Assembly (NCBI GenBank): GCA_035623985.1
Contig: DASPSJ010000109.1
Location: 15,166 to 79,165 of the forward strand
Reading direction: 5' to 3'
Length of the DNA: 64,000 nucleotides
Origin: DAHUYF01 sp035623985
GTDB taxonomy: Bacteria > Pseudomonadota > Alphaproteobacteria > ATCC43930 > CGMCC-115725
The position numbers and the translations under genes were made by a program. Below the pieces are notes generated by a model. It made no database searches, was not told the origin of the DNA, and saw nothing but the letters and a program-made list of their open reading frames with translations. Each line of letters begins with the position of its first letter. Within the stretch, counting starts at the first letter, position 1. Positions 42,672 through 51,941 of the stretch are shown in pieces.

Positions 42672-44234
42672 ATGCCGACACCCCACGAAAAGCTCGCTGC
42701 ATCGCTCAGCGCGCTTCATGAACTCCAAAAGGGCGGGCGGCGTGTCTTCCGATCGAGCGAGCTCACGCGCCTCCATCGCGAACGCTTGACCCGAAACGGC
42801 TTCCTCCGGGAAGTCATGAAGGGATGGCTTATTTCATCAAGCCCCGATACGCGGGCCGGCGATAGCGCGCCTTGGTATGCCTCGTTCTGGGAGTTTTGCG
42901 CCCGCTATTGCGACGACCGCTTCGGCGATCGATGGCACCTCTCGCCCGAGCAATCGCTGCTGCTGCTCGCCGAGAACACGGTCATCCCGCAACAGCTTAT
43001 CGTCTATAGCCCGAAAGCGACGAACCACGATCTGAAGCTGTTGTTCGGCACGTCGCTTTACGATCTCAGGCAGCCGGAAATGCCGGCGCCCGCGAACCTG
43101 ACCACACGCGACGGCTTGCGCCTTTTTTCACCGGCTGCGGCTTTGGTGAAAGCCCCGGAGGCATTCTTCGCCCGTTATCCGATAGAAGCACAGATTGCGC
43201 TGGCGAGCCTCAGAGACGCGACCGACGTGCTTCGTCGTCTTCTTGACGGGGGGCATTCTGTCGTCGCCGGCAGGCTGGCGGGCGCGTTTCGCCGCGTCGG
43301 CCGCGCCGACGCCGCCGACGAGATCGTCAAGACGATGAAGGCCGCGAGCTACGATGTCCGGGAATCCGATCCCTTCGCGCCCCAGCAAACATTTGGCGCG
43401 CTGCGCGGGGCCGCCGAGGCTCCGATTGTCGCCCGTATTCAGGCCCTATGGGAAACGACGCGCGGCTTGGTCATCGATGCTTTTCCGAAAGCGCCCGGCT
43501 TACCGGCGGATAAAACCGCTTACCTGGATTTCGTCGACGAGATCTATGCGCACGACGCCTATCATTCGCTCTCCATCGAAGGGTATCGCGTCAGCCCAGA
43601 GCTGATTGACCGGGTGCGATCGGGGGCTTGGAATCCCGCTCAAAACGAGGCCGACCGCAACAGCCGTGACGCTTTGGCCGCGCGCGGCTATTGGCAGGCT
43701 TTTCAGGTCGTCAAAGCCGATGTCGCGGAAATCATCGGCGGCGCCAACCCCGGCGCCTTGGTTCGCACCACTCATCGCGATTGGTATCGCGAACTATTCC
43801 AGCCTTGCATTGCGGCGGGATTGCTCCCCGCAGTCGCGCTCGCCGGATATCGCAACGATGCGGTCTATCTGCGCACGTCGCGTTACGTTCCGCCTCGGTG
43901 GGAAGCGGTGCGGGACGCCATGCCGGCGCTGTTCGACCTGCTTGAGAATGAAAAGGAACCTGCCGCACGCGCCGTCTTGGGCCATTGGCTGTTCGGCTAC
44001 ATTCATCCTTATCCGGACGGAAACGGAAGAATGGCGCGCTTTCTCATGAATGCGATGCTTGCCTCCGGCGGCTATCCATGGACCGTGATTCGGGTGGAGG
44101 ACCGGGACGCCTATTTGTCGGCGCTGGACCGCGCCAGCATCGATACGGATATTCGGCCATTTGCGGCCTTTATCGCCGAGCGCGTGCGGCGGTCGATCGA
44201 CCAAGCGACACGCGGCAGTCGTCCCTCACAATAA
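42672..44234 (+). CDS. Fic AMP-transferase with AbiEi-like N-terminal domain
   Basis: A 520-aa protein. The N terminus (HELQKGGRRVFRSSELTRLH and GFLREVMKGWLI) resembles the winged-helix start of AbiEi-type antitoxins. The C-terminal half is a Fic domain: HPYPDGNGRMARF with catalytic His445. An upstream helix carries the inhibitory S-x-x-x-E-G motif (SLSIEGYR, Glu303), which makes it a class II Fic protein, auto-inhibited within the same chain. Such enzymes AMPylate target hydroxyls. It is divergent from the HTH giant gene across the iterons. GAGACGGGG lies upstream of the ATG. A self-contained toxin-antitoxin or regulatory switch is likely. Confidence 0.88.
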   Translation: MPTPHEKLAASLSALHELQKGGRRVFRSSELTRLHRERLTRNGFLREVMKGWLISSSPDTRAGDSAPWYASFWEFCARYCDDRFGDRWHLSPEQSLLLLAENTVIPQQLIVYSPKATNHDLKLLFGTSLYDLRQPEMPAPANLTTRDGLRLFSPAAALVKAPEAFFARYPIEAQIALASLRDATDVLRRLLDGGHSVVAGRLAGAFRRVGRADAADEIVKTMKAASYDVRESDPFAPQQTFGALRGAAEAPIVARIQALWETTRGLVIDAFPKAPGLPADKTAYLDFVDEIYAHDAYHSLSIEGYRVSPELIDRVRSGAWNPAQNEADRNSRDALAARGYWQAFQVVKADVAEIIGGANPGALVRTTHRDWYRELFQPCIAAGLLPAVALAGYRNDAVYLRTSRYVPPRWEAVRDAMPALFDLLENEKEPAARAVLGHWLFGYIHPYPDGNGRMARFLMNAMLASGGYPWTVIRVEDRDAYLSALDRASIDTDIRPFAAFIAERVRRSIDQATRGSRPSQ

Positions 44235-44272
44235 GAGATACGGAGTCGACGACGACGATAACGGAGCCTCGC

Positions 44273-44480
44273 GTGGTTCCAACGGTTGCTTTTGACACGA
44301 ATACGCTCGCATCGGTGCTCTCTCCCGAGATCGCTCAACGGGGGACGGGGGTAACGGCGCGGTGATTGGAAACGCGATTTTGGAGGGACGCATACGGGGA
44401 TTTTTCAGCGAAACGCTCGTGACGCTTGAAGGCATCGAGAAAAAAGATCGTGCCGACGTTCTTGGGAGTCGGGCTCATCG
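44273..44480 (+). pseudogene. Frameshifted PIN-domain gene fragment
   Basis: From a GTG at 44273 the frame reads VVPTVAFDTNTLASVLSPE, a PIN-nuclease start with the DTN metal-binding motif. It is cut by a stop at 44365 soon after runs of G (44339-44350). In another frame the family sequence continues (GRIRGFFSETLVTLEGIEKK, then DRADVLGS) to about 44470. A one-base indel in a G run therefore separates two parts of one gene. What follows to 45008 is not recognisable as the rest, so the gene is decayed or truncated by the island boundary. Confidence 0.6.
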
Positions 44481-45008
44481 CCACCAGAAAGGGTTCGGGC
44501 AACGGAAGATCGAGATCAACAGCGACCATGGCTGCCATCGCTTCCCGTACAAGGCCATTTACGCCCGTGTCCCAGCCGGCGGATAGCTTGACGAGACACT
44601 CAATCTCGTCCTCTTGCCCTTCCTATCGACAAGCTATCCAACACGGCTTGGTCCGACCCGACGTTGCGGCACGGTCAAAGCGTGTGGCCTGCACCAAGTC
44701 GAGCATGCATACCTCGCGCCCCTCACGCCGGCGACCGAACCGTCTTTGGGCTCCCGTCGCAATGCCGGCGCCGCGTCAACCCGTATCTTTGGTCCCGACG
44801 CTGACCGCACCGCCTTTCATAGACCAGACCAGCGCCGACTACCAGCGGTTGCGCGACCTTTCGAGGTCACTGCCAAGCGCTTGGGATATCGTTCGGTCAT
44901 CGCGCTCCTACGACACCTTCGATGATGCGATCGAATGGCAGGCAACGACCTTACCGGGAGCGCCGTCACATTCGCCGATCGGTACACGCGGGACAGGCGC
45001 GTCGCAGC
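44481..45008. other. Degenerate sequence at the right end of the island
   Basis: No intact gene. Open frames here have no start signals or conserved motifs. One stretch (about 44790-44940) reads like protein (FIDQTSADYQRLRDLSRSLP, then AWDIVRSSRSYDTFDDA) and may be another gene remnant. The sequence changes to native GC-rich DNA exactly at the right direct repeat. Confidence 0.5.
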
Positions 45009-45287
45009 TCACCCCGCCTCGAACGCTCCGAGCTCCGGCCAAGGGGCTTGATCCGCCATTGCGGGGTGGAGACGTCCAGCCTGGCGGGTGAAGCTGAGCC
45101 GGCCGCGCTTCAGGCCGCAGAGCGGCTGCGCCAGCTCGGCGATCGCGGCTTTGGCATCGCGGCAATCGAAGATGACGAGGTCGGCCGGCCGGCCGACGGC
45201 GATGCCGTACTCCGCGCGGCGCATCAGCCGCGCCGAGCGCGTCGTCAGCATGGCGAAGCACTCGGCGAGATCCTCGGCCCCGCCGAC
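45009..45287 (-). repeat. Right 279-bp direct repeat
   Basis: The 3' end of the intact amidohydrolase gene, repeated at 37878-38156 with 5 mismatches. It is the right boundary of the 7-kb accessory island. Unlike the left copy it is continuous with the full gene. Confidence 0.93.
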
Positions 45288-46280
45288 ATGGCAGACATTG
45301 GCGTAAAGATTGGCCATGCGGATGAGCGAGGCGTCGCCATAGGGCGTGAAGGGGTTCAGCACGTTGTTGGTCGAGAGCGAGCAGTTGACGCCGAGGCGGA
45401 GCAGCTTGTGCGCCGGCGTCACGCCGCGCTGAACGCGGTGATCCTGCTGCCGGCCGCAGAGATAGAGATCGGTCGAGGGCAGCACGGTGACGGCAACGCC
45501 GACATCGGCAAGCCGCCGCGCGATCGCCTCGAAGCGCGCGGGCGGCACGGTGGAGAGCCGGGTGACGTGGCCGACGGCGACGCGGCCGCCATAGCCGTAG
45601 CGCTCGGTCGCGTCGCAGACATACTCGATGTCCATGCCTTCGGGGCCGTCGCCGAGGTCGAGATGCATGTCGATGTCGACGTCATGGGCGCGCGCGAGCG
45701 CGAAGATGCGATCGATCTGGCCGTGGGGATCGCTGTCGGTGTAGGGGACCGCGCCGATCACGCGCGCGCCGCGGCGAAGCGCCTCGGCGAGCAGTTCCTC
45801 GGTGCCGGGATTGTTGGTGAGGCCCTCTTGCGGAAAGGCGCAGATCTCGAGGTCGATCGCCCAGGCATAGTCCCGCGCAAGCTGCCGGATGGCGTCGAAG
45901 CCCAGAAAGCGGATGGCGGGGTCGATCTCGACATGGGTGCGCATCAGCATGGTGCCGTTGAGGACGGCGCGCTCGAGCGTGCGCCGCGCCCGCGCGTAGA
46001 CGTCGGCCTCGGTGAAGCGGCGCTTGGCCGCGGCGGTCAGCGCGACGGCTTCCTGCACGGTGCCCTCGCTCACGGTGCAGCGATCGATGATGCGCGTCTT
46101 GTCGAGATGGATGTGCGTCTCGACCAGCCCGGCCGAGACCAGGCGGCCGCCGGCATCGAGCCTTGCCGCCGCCGCTTCCAGCCGCGGCTCGATCGCGATG
46201 ATGCGCCCGCCGGCGACGCCGATATCGGCGAGGCCGTCCTCGCGGCCGAAGATGCGGGCATTGGCGATAACGAGATCCAT
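45009..46280 (-). CDS. Amidohydrolase, cytosine deaminase/AtzC-like
   Basis: A 423-aa metal-dependent amidohydrolase. The metal site is ETHIHLDKT (HxH, strand 1), with DMHLDLGDG and VGHVTRLS for further ligands and LSTNNVLNPF near the last Asp site; this is the CodA/N-isopropylammelide hydrolase type. It deaminates or hydrolyses a cyclic amide or nucleobase-like compound. It starts 14 bases after the ABC transporter operon and is its last gene, so the transporter probably imports its substrate. Its final 279 bases are repeated at 37878-38156. Confidence 0.88.
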   Translation of the reverse strand: MDLVIANARIFGREDGLADIGVAGGRIIAIEPRLEAAAARLDAGGRLVSAGLVETHIHLDKTRIIDRCTVSEGTVQEAVALTAAAKRRFTEADVYARARRTLERAVLNGTMLMRTHVEIDPAIRFLGFDAIRQLARDYAWAIDLEICAFPQEGLTNNPGTEELLAEALRRGARVIGAVPYTDSDPHGQIDRIFALARAHDVDIDMHLDLGDGPEGMDIEYVCDATERYGYGGRVAVGHVTRLSTVPPARFEAIARRLADVGVAVTVLPSTDLYLCGRQQDHRVQRGVTPAHKLLRLGVNCSLSTNNVLNPFTPYGDASLIRMANLYANVCHVGGAEDLAECFAMLTTRSARLMRRAEYGIAVGRPADLVIFDCRDAKAAIAELAQPLCGLKRGRLSFTRQAGRLHPAMADQAPWPELGAFEAG

Positions 46281-46294
46281 CCGCTCCTCCGCCT

Positions 46295-48778
46295 TCAGGA
46301 AGTGGGCTCGCGCCCGCCCAGATAGGCTTGGCGCAAGGCCGCGTCGCGGGCGATCTCGGCGGCGGCGCCGGCGCCGACCACCCGCCCGGTCTCGAGGATA
46401 TAGGCGCGATCGGCGAGCGCCAGCGCCATGGCCGCCATCTGATCGACGAGCAGCAGCGTCACCCCTTCCTCGCGCAGCTCCGCCAGCGCGGCAAACAGGC
46501 GGGCGATGACCGCCGGGGCGAGGCCGAGCGAGGGCTCGTCGAGCAGCAGCACCCGCGGCGCCGCGACGAGCCCGCGCGCCAGGACCAGCATCTGCTGTTC
46601 GCCGCCGGAGAGCAGTCCGGCGCGCTGATGCCGCCGCTCGCGCAGGATGGGAAAGCGCGCGAGCAGGCGCTCGATATCGGCCTCGACCGCGGCGCCGGAG
46701 CGCGCATAGGCGCCGAGGCGTAGATTGTCGATGACGGCGAGATCGGGAAACACCTGGCGGCCCTCCGGCACCAGGACCACGCCTGTGCGGACGACGCGAT
46801 GCGCCGGCTCTTGCGCGATGTCCACCGCGCCGACCCGTATCGTCCCGCTCACGGGCCGCAGCAAGCCGCTCACGGCGCGCATCATCGTCGATTTGCCCGC
46901 GCCATTGGCGCCGAGCACGGCCACCAGCTCGCCGGCGCGGACGTCGATCGTGATGTCTTTCAGCACCGGGACCGCGCCGTAGCCGGCCTCGAGCGCGGCG
47001 ACGGACAGCGCCGGCGGCGCTTCGGCGGGCAGCGGCGAGGGCCGCGGCCGCGGCCGGACGTCGCCGTCGCCGAGATAGGCCTTGATGACCACGGGGTCGC
47101 TCTGCACCGCGGCCGGCGGTCCGGCGGCGATGCAGCGGCCGGCGTCGAGCACCACCACCCGGTCGGACAGCTCCATCACCAGCCCCATGTCGTGCTCGAC
47201 CAGCACGACGGCGATGCCTGCCGCGGCGATGCGGCGAAGCTGCGCCGCCAGGCGGCGCGTATCGGCTTCGCCGAGGCCGGCGGCGGGCTCGTCGAGCAGC
47301 AGCACGGCCGGCCGCGTCGCCAGCGCGCGCGCGATCTCGACCAGCCGCCTGTCGACATGGGCGAGATCGGCCGCGGCCCGGTCGCTCGGACCGTCATAGC
47401 CGACGAAGCGCAACAGGCTTTCGGCGCGGCGCCGCTCTTCGGCCGCGCCGCGCCCCGAGACAACGGGAAAGAGGCCGCCGAGCCGCGGCCCGCGCAGCGC
47501 CACCGCGACGTTGTCGAGAACGGAAAGCTCCGCGAAGAGCCGGCTCGTCTGGAAGGTGCGGGCGATGCCGGCGCGCGCGACCTTGTGAGGCGGCAGGCCG
47601 GCAAGCGCCTGCGCGCCCAACCACACCGCCCCCGCCTTCGGCCGGCAGAAGCCGCTGAGCAGGTTGAGCAGCGTGCTCTTGCCGGCGCCGTTGGGCCCGA
47701 TGAGGCTGGTGATCTTGCCGGCTTTCGCGCGAAACGACACGTCGGCGACGGCGCGAATGCCGCCGAAGGCGACGGTAAGCGCCTCGGCCACGAGATCGCG
47801 GCCGCTCTCGCCGCGCAGGCCGTCGCCGGCGGGCGCGGTCGCGGCGGCCCGCGGCGCGCGCGGCAGCCGCCGCGCCACGGCCCCGACGATCCCCTCCGGC
47901 GCCAGCCACAGCACCAGCAGCAGCGCCGCGCCGAAGCACAGGAGCTGATACTCGGCAAAGCGCGCGCCGAGCTGGGGCAGCAGCACGACGACGATCGCGC
48001 CGACCAGCGGGCCCGCGGTGGTGCCGGCGCCGCCGATGATCACCACCAGCAGGAACAGGATCGACTGAAAGAAGGTGAAGCTGCTCGGCCCGATGAAACC
48101 GCTCAGCGGCGCGAAGACGGCGCCGGCAAGGCCCGCCGCCGCCGCAGACAAGGCGAAGGCGGTGATGCGCACGGCGACGAGGTTGAGGCCCAGCGACTGA
48201 GCCGCCGCTTCCGAGGCGCGCACCGCGCGCATCGCGCGTCCCCAGGCACCCTCTCGCAAGAGATGAAAGAGAGCGAGCAGGAGCGCGGCGAGCACGAGCG
48301 CGAGGATCGCCGTGTCCTTGATGGCGAAGGCGTGGCCCAAAAGCATCGGCGGCGGGATGTTCATGAGGCCGTTGGCGCCGCCGGTCAGCGAGCGCCATTC
48401 GATCGCCGCGTTCTGGACGATGAAGCCGAAGGCGATGGTCACCATGGCGAGATAAGGTCCCGCGACGCGCAGCGCCGGCAGCGCGAGCGCGACGCCGAGC
48501 GCGCCCGCCACCGCCCCGGCGATCGGCAGGGCGAGCCAGAAATCGACGCCGTAGCGCGTCGTCAGGATCGCCGTCGCATAGGCGCCCAGCGCATAGAAGC
48601 CGACATGGCCCAGCGAGACCTGGCCCGTGAGCCCCAGCAGCACGTTGAGCCCGACGCCGACCATGGCGGTGAGGCACACCATGGCGATGAGATAGACCTG
48701 ATAGCCGTTGCCGAGCCGGCAGCCGGCGACGGCCAGCGCGGCGAGCGCGGCCGACGCGGCGAGCGCGCGAGCGCTCAC
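46295..48778 (-). CDS. LivM-LivG-LivF triple fusion, branched-chain-type ABC transporter
   Basis: One 827-aa frame contains three normally separate proteins. Residues about 1-300 are a LivM-type permease (LNVLLGLTGQVSLGHVGFYA; multiple membrane helices). Residues about 320-560 are a LivG ATPase (Walker A GPNGAGKST, signature region, LLLDEPAAGLG, VEHDMGLVM). Residues about 575-827 are a LivF ATPase (GANGAGKSTM, LSGGEQQM, LLLDEPSLGLAP). The start is a GTG overlapping the LivH stop by 4 bases (GTGA). LivM-LivG fusions are known; the addition of LivF is uncommon. The substrate, given the downstream amidohydrolase, may be a nucleobase or urea-like amide instead of an amino acid. Confidence 0.9.
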   Translation of the reverse strand: MSARALAASAALAALAVAGCRLGNGYQVYLIAMVCLTAMVGVGLNVLLGLTGQVSLGHVGFYALGAYATAILTTRYGVDFWLALPIAGAVAGALGVALALPALRVAGPYLAMVTIAFGFIVQNAAIEWRSLTGGANGLMNIPPPMLLGHAFAIKDTAILALVLAALLLALFHLLREGAWGRAMRAVRASEAAAQSLGLNLVAVRITAFALSAAAAGLAGAVFAPLSGFIGPSSFTFFQSILFLLVVIIGGAGTTAGPLVGAIVVVLLPQLGARFAEYQLLCFGAALLLVLWLAPEGIVGAVARRLPRAPRAAATAPAGDGLRGESGRDLVAEALTVAFGGIRAVADVSFRAKAGKITSLIGPNGAGKSTLLNLLSGFCRPKAGAVWLGAQALAGLPPHKVARAGIARTFQTSRLFAELSVLDNVAVALRGPRLGGLFPVVSGRGAAEERRRAESLLRFVGYDGPSDRAAADLAHVDRRLVEIARALATRPAVLLLDEPAAGLGEADTRRLAAQLRRIAAAGIAVVLVEHDMGLVMELSDRVVVLDAGRCIAAGPPAAVQSDPVVIKAYLGDGDVRPRPRPSPLPAEAPPALSVAALEAGYGAVPVLKDITIDVRAGELVAVLGANGAGKSTMMRAVSGLLRPVSGTIRVGAVDIAQEPAHRVVRTGVVLVPEGRQVFPDLAVIDNLRLGAYARSGAAVEADIERLLARFPILRERRHQRAGLLSGGEQQMLVLARGLVAAPRVLLLDEPSLGLAPAVIARLFAALAELREEGVTLLLVDQMAAMALALADRAYILETGRVVGAGAAAEIARDAALRQAYLGGREPTS

Positions 48779-49647
48779 AGCTTCCGCGTCCCCGCGGCGC
48801 CGAGCAGGCCGTTCGGCATCGCCGCCAGCGCCAGGATGACGACGGCGAAAGTCAGGATTTGCGTATAGGTCGAGCCGAAGAGCGCGGTGATCATCGCCTC
48901 GACCGCGCCGTAGCAGAAGCCGGCGAGCACCACGCCCCAGGGGCTGGCGATGCCGCCGACGATGGCGACGGCAAAAGCCTTGATGCCGAACAGCGTTCCC
49001 ATATCGGAAGAAACGTTGAACAGCGGCGCGATGAGGATGCCGGCGATGCCGGCGAAGACGGTCGAGACGGCATAGGCAAGAGCAATGGCGCGGCCGACAT
49101 CGATGCCCATCAGCCGCGCCGCGTCCTGGTTTTGCGCCACCGCGAGCAGCGCCTTGCCGAGCCGCGTGCCGCGCGCCAGCAAATGGAGGACCGCGGCGGC
49201 GGCGAGCCCCACCGCCGGGATCGCAAGCTGCAGCGGCAGCACCGGGATGCCGGCGAGGTCGAGCGGCGTATCGGCCAGCACCGAAGGGTAGTTGCGCGGC
49301 TCCCTGCCGAAGAGAAAGAGCGTCGCGTTCTCGAGAATGATGCCGAGCGCCACCGTCGCCATCAGCCAGCCATTGGAGCCGCGCGCGGCAAAGGGCCGGA
49401 CGGCGATGCGCTCGACGATCACGCCCCAGAAGCCGCACAGCAGCAGCGCCAGAAGGATGGCGGCGAGCGGCGGCCAGCCCAGCGTCACGGCGAAGCTGTA
49501 GCAGAGCACGGCGCCCAGCATCATCGAGCTGCCCTGCGCGAAATTGACCGTGCCCGAGACCGCGTAGGTGACGGAGAAGCCCAGCGCGAGCAGCCCGTAC
49601 ATGCTGCCGAGTCCGAGGCCGGAAACCAGGGCGAGGGCGATCAGCAC
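48775..49647 (-). CDS. livH: Branched-chain-type ABC transporter permease LivH
   Basis: A 290-aa inner-membrane permease of the HAAT family with about eight hydrophobic segments. GLLALGFSVTYAVSGTVNFAQG at the N terminus and GIKAFAVAIVGGIASPWGVVLAG near the C terminus are the LivH signatures, the latter being the ATPase-contacting loop. It lies between the binding protein and the fused permease-ATPases and overlaps the latter by 4 bases. Confidence 0.92.
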   Translation of the reverse strand: MLIALALVSGLGLGSMYGLLALGFSVTYAVSGTVNFAQGSSMMLGAVLCYSFAVTLGWPPLAAILLALLLCGFWGVIVERIAVRPFAARGSNGWLMATVALGIILENATLFLFGREPRNYPSVLADTPLDLAGIPVLPLQLAIPAVGLAAAAVLHLLARGTRLGKALLAVAQNQDAARLMGIDVGRAIALAYAVSTVFAGIAGILIAPLFNVSSDMGTLFGIKAFAVAIVGGIASPWGVVLAGFCYGAVEAMITALFGSTYTQILTFAVVILALAAMPNGLLGAAGTRKL

Positions 49648-49711
49648 GGCGATGGGCGTCCAGGATGCACCGGCGCTCGGCGCCCATCGGCGCCAGCGCC
49701 GGCGCCCGCGG

Positions 49712-50917
49712 TCAGTTCGTCACCGGCTCGATCTGGCTGCCGACGAAATGCACCATGATGTAATCGCCCGCGGAGAGCGCGTCGTGGTTCTGCGGCGAAA
49801 ACGGCGGGTCATAGGTCTTGATCAGGCCCTCGTAGCGGCCGAGATGCTCGAGCGCCTGCCGCATCTTGTCGCCGTCGGTGCCGCCGGCCTGGGCGATGGC
49901 AAGGCCGAGGATGCGCATGCCGTCATAGGCGTTGGCGACGCCCACCGGCGGTATCACCTGCGCCGGTCCCTTGACGTCGGGATATTTCGCCTGGAGCTCC
50001 GCGAGCAGCTTCTGGCCGACGGCGTTCTGCTTGCCGAAGAAACTGTAGGTCTGGATGAACTCGACCTTCTGCGCGGCGGGACCGGCAAGCTCGGGGAAGC
50101 GCCCGCCGGAAATGCCCCAATGCGAGATCACCGGTACGCTCCAGCCGGTGCGCACCAGCGACTTCATCACCTGCGCGCCGGGCGCCGCGTTGCCGACGAG
50201 GACGAGCGTGTCCGCGCCGTCCCCTTTGAGCCGCGTGAGCTGCGCCACCATGTCGACGTCGTTGTCCTCGAACTTCTCGATGCCGGCGATGGCGACGTCG
50301 TCCTCCTTGGCGGCGGCGGTCAGGCCCTTCTCATTCGATTCGCCCCAGGGATTGTTGACCAGGATGAGTCCGAGGCGCTTGGCGTGATAGGTCTTGATCG
50401 CATAATTGGTGAGCGCCTTGTCGACCAGCACGTCCACGGCGGAGACGCGGAAGACGTAATTGGGATCGGCGCCGTTGCGGGTGATCGGCGTGGCCGCGGC
50501 CCAGACGCTGAAGAACGGCACCTTGGCCTGGTTGGCGATCGGGACGATGGCGAGCGCCACCGGCGAATCGATGCCGCCGAAGAGCGCCGCGACCTTCTCC
50601 TGGTCGATGAGCTCGCGCGCCGCGATCTGGCCCTTGGCGGGGTTGGATTCGTCGTCGCGACGGATGAGCTCGAGCCTGCGTCCGCCGAGCAGCCCGCCCG
50701 AGGCGTTGATCTCGTCGATGGCGATGGTGAGGCCGCGGGTGATCCCCTCGCCGGATTGAGCGGAGCCGCCGGACAGCGCCGCCACCAAGCCGATCTTGAT
50801 CGGCTCCTCGGCCCTGGCGGGCCCGCCGGAGACGGCGGCCAGAAGAACCGCAAGCGCCGCTCCTGCCAATATCGATCCTTGCCGCCCGGCGGCTTTCTTG
50901 TGCTCGGTCATGTCCAT
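49712..50917 (-). CDS. livK: Branched-chain-type ABC substrate-binding protein LivK
   Basis: A 401-aa periplasmic binding protein with a Sec signal (LAGAALAVLLAAVSGGPARA, cleavage near residue 36). The type I binding fold begins IKIGLVAALSGGSAQSGEGI, as in Leu/Ile/Val, amide and urea binding proteins. AAGGGGGC precedes the ATG. It is the first gene of the transporter-amidohydrolase operon. Confidence 0.92.
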   Translation of the reverse strand: MDMTEHKKAAGRQGSILAGAALAVLLAAVSGGPARAEEPIKIGLVAALSGGSAQSGEGITRGLTIAIDEINASGGLLGGRRLELIRRDDESNPAKGQIAARELIDQEKVAALFGGIDSPVALAIVPIANQAKVPFFSVWAAATPITRNGADPNYVFRVSAVDVLVDKALTNYAIKTYHAKRLGLILVNNPWGESNEKGLTAAAKEDDVAIAGIEKFEDNDVDMVAQLTRLKGDGADTLVLVGNAAPGAQVMKSLVRTGWSVPVISHWGISGGRFPELAGPAAQKVEFIQTYSFFGKQNAVGQKLLAELQAKYPDVKGPAQVIPPVGVANAYDGMRILGLAIAQAGGTDGDKMRQALEHLGRYEGLIKTYDPPFSPQNHDALSAGDYIMVHFVGSQIEPVTN

Positions 50918-50959
50918 GCCCCCTTCGCTTGCGGCCGTGGGCCGCCTCCCGGGCCGCGA

Positions 50960-51718
50960 TCAGTCGCGGCGCCTCTCTTTCCTGCGGGAAGCGACGTCCT
51001 CGGAGCGATGTCCGGCGCGCCGAAGAGATCGGCGGCTTTCGAAACTCCCGAGAAAGTCGCAACCCCGCGGCAAGTGTCTCCCAGCCGGGCCGGTCAGGCA
51101 AGCGCGCGCCGCGAGATTGAGCGCCGTGCCGGAATAGGCCGGCGCGGCGCGGCCGGAGAAGCGAGTGACGGCGAGGTCGAAGCTTCCCCAGAAGAAATGG
51201 ATGGGGCTGACCTTGCCGAGGAAGCGGGCGCGGAATATGGCGAAGATCCACTCACACTGCACAAGAATGCGCCAGAAGCGGCCGGCATAATCCTGGTCGT
51301 AAGCGGCGTGGGTGCGGTCCTGCTCGAAAGGAATCGCCTCCGGGATCTCGACCGGCATCGTCCAAATCCGCACGGCGATGCCGAGCGCCTCGAGCCGCGC
51401 CATCACCTCGCGATAGACGTCGGCGACCGAGCGCGGCGCCAGCGCCAGCGTCTCCGTCCGGCCGTCGCTCTCGGCGATGATCAGGCGATGGTCGATGAAA
51501 TCGAAATCGATCTGGAAGCTCCGCCGGCCATAAGGCATCGGCGAGGTGGTGAGGCCGCGGGCGGTGACGTAAAGCGGCACCTGCCACCAATGATTGACCA
51601 GCGGCGCTTGCGCCAGACGGATCTTGCCGACCACCTGCGTCCAGAGATGAAGCGTGGCATAAGTGTCCCGCCATTCGGCCAGTGGCAGGCTCGGCCAGGC
51701 GCCCGCGCTGTCGGTCAC
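50960..51718 (-). pseudogene. Truncated DUF5996 gene
   Basis: The first 190 residues match DUF5996 very well (WPSLPLAEWRDTYATLHLWTQVVGK, NHWWQVPLYVTARGL, FDFIDHRLI, SPIHFFWGSFDLAVTRFSGR). The family then continues for about 100 residues with a conserved YSHEVSSAGFWPG-type segment; here the sequence after about 51125 is unrelated arginine-rich low complexity up to the livK gene. The gene has lost its 3' third, perhaps when the livK operon was placed here. A GTG at 51718 is the best start. The function of the family is unknown. Confidence 0.6.
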
Positions 51719-51941
51719 GGGCGGCTCGGGAGCGGCCGAAGGCCGGAGGCCGGAAAAAGGGCGAGGAGCCCGGTGTCGGTTAAGCCTCTCATAACCACCG
51801 CGTCGCAAGCTGGGGGCGGGTCTTACGAGCAAAATCCGCGCCCCCCGTCACACCGCTGCGCGGAGCGGAGATGCCGGAAATCGGCCGCTGGAGTATCGTT
51901 GCCGGCGATCCCCGGCCCGCTCCGCGCGAAAGGACGTTGCC

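Noticed and set aside
48779..49687. Upstream part of the frame that contains the Liv fusion, as a longer protein
   Set aside because: Between 49687 and 48778 the frame is arginine/histidine-rich and antisense-like to nothing known; it is the shifted frame of livH, whose real product reads cleanly at 48775-49647.
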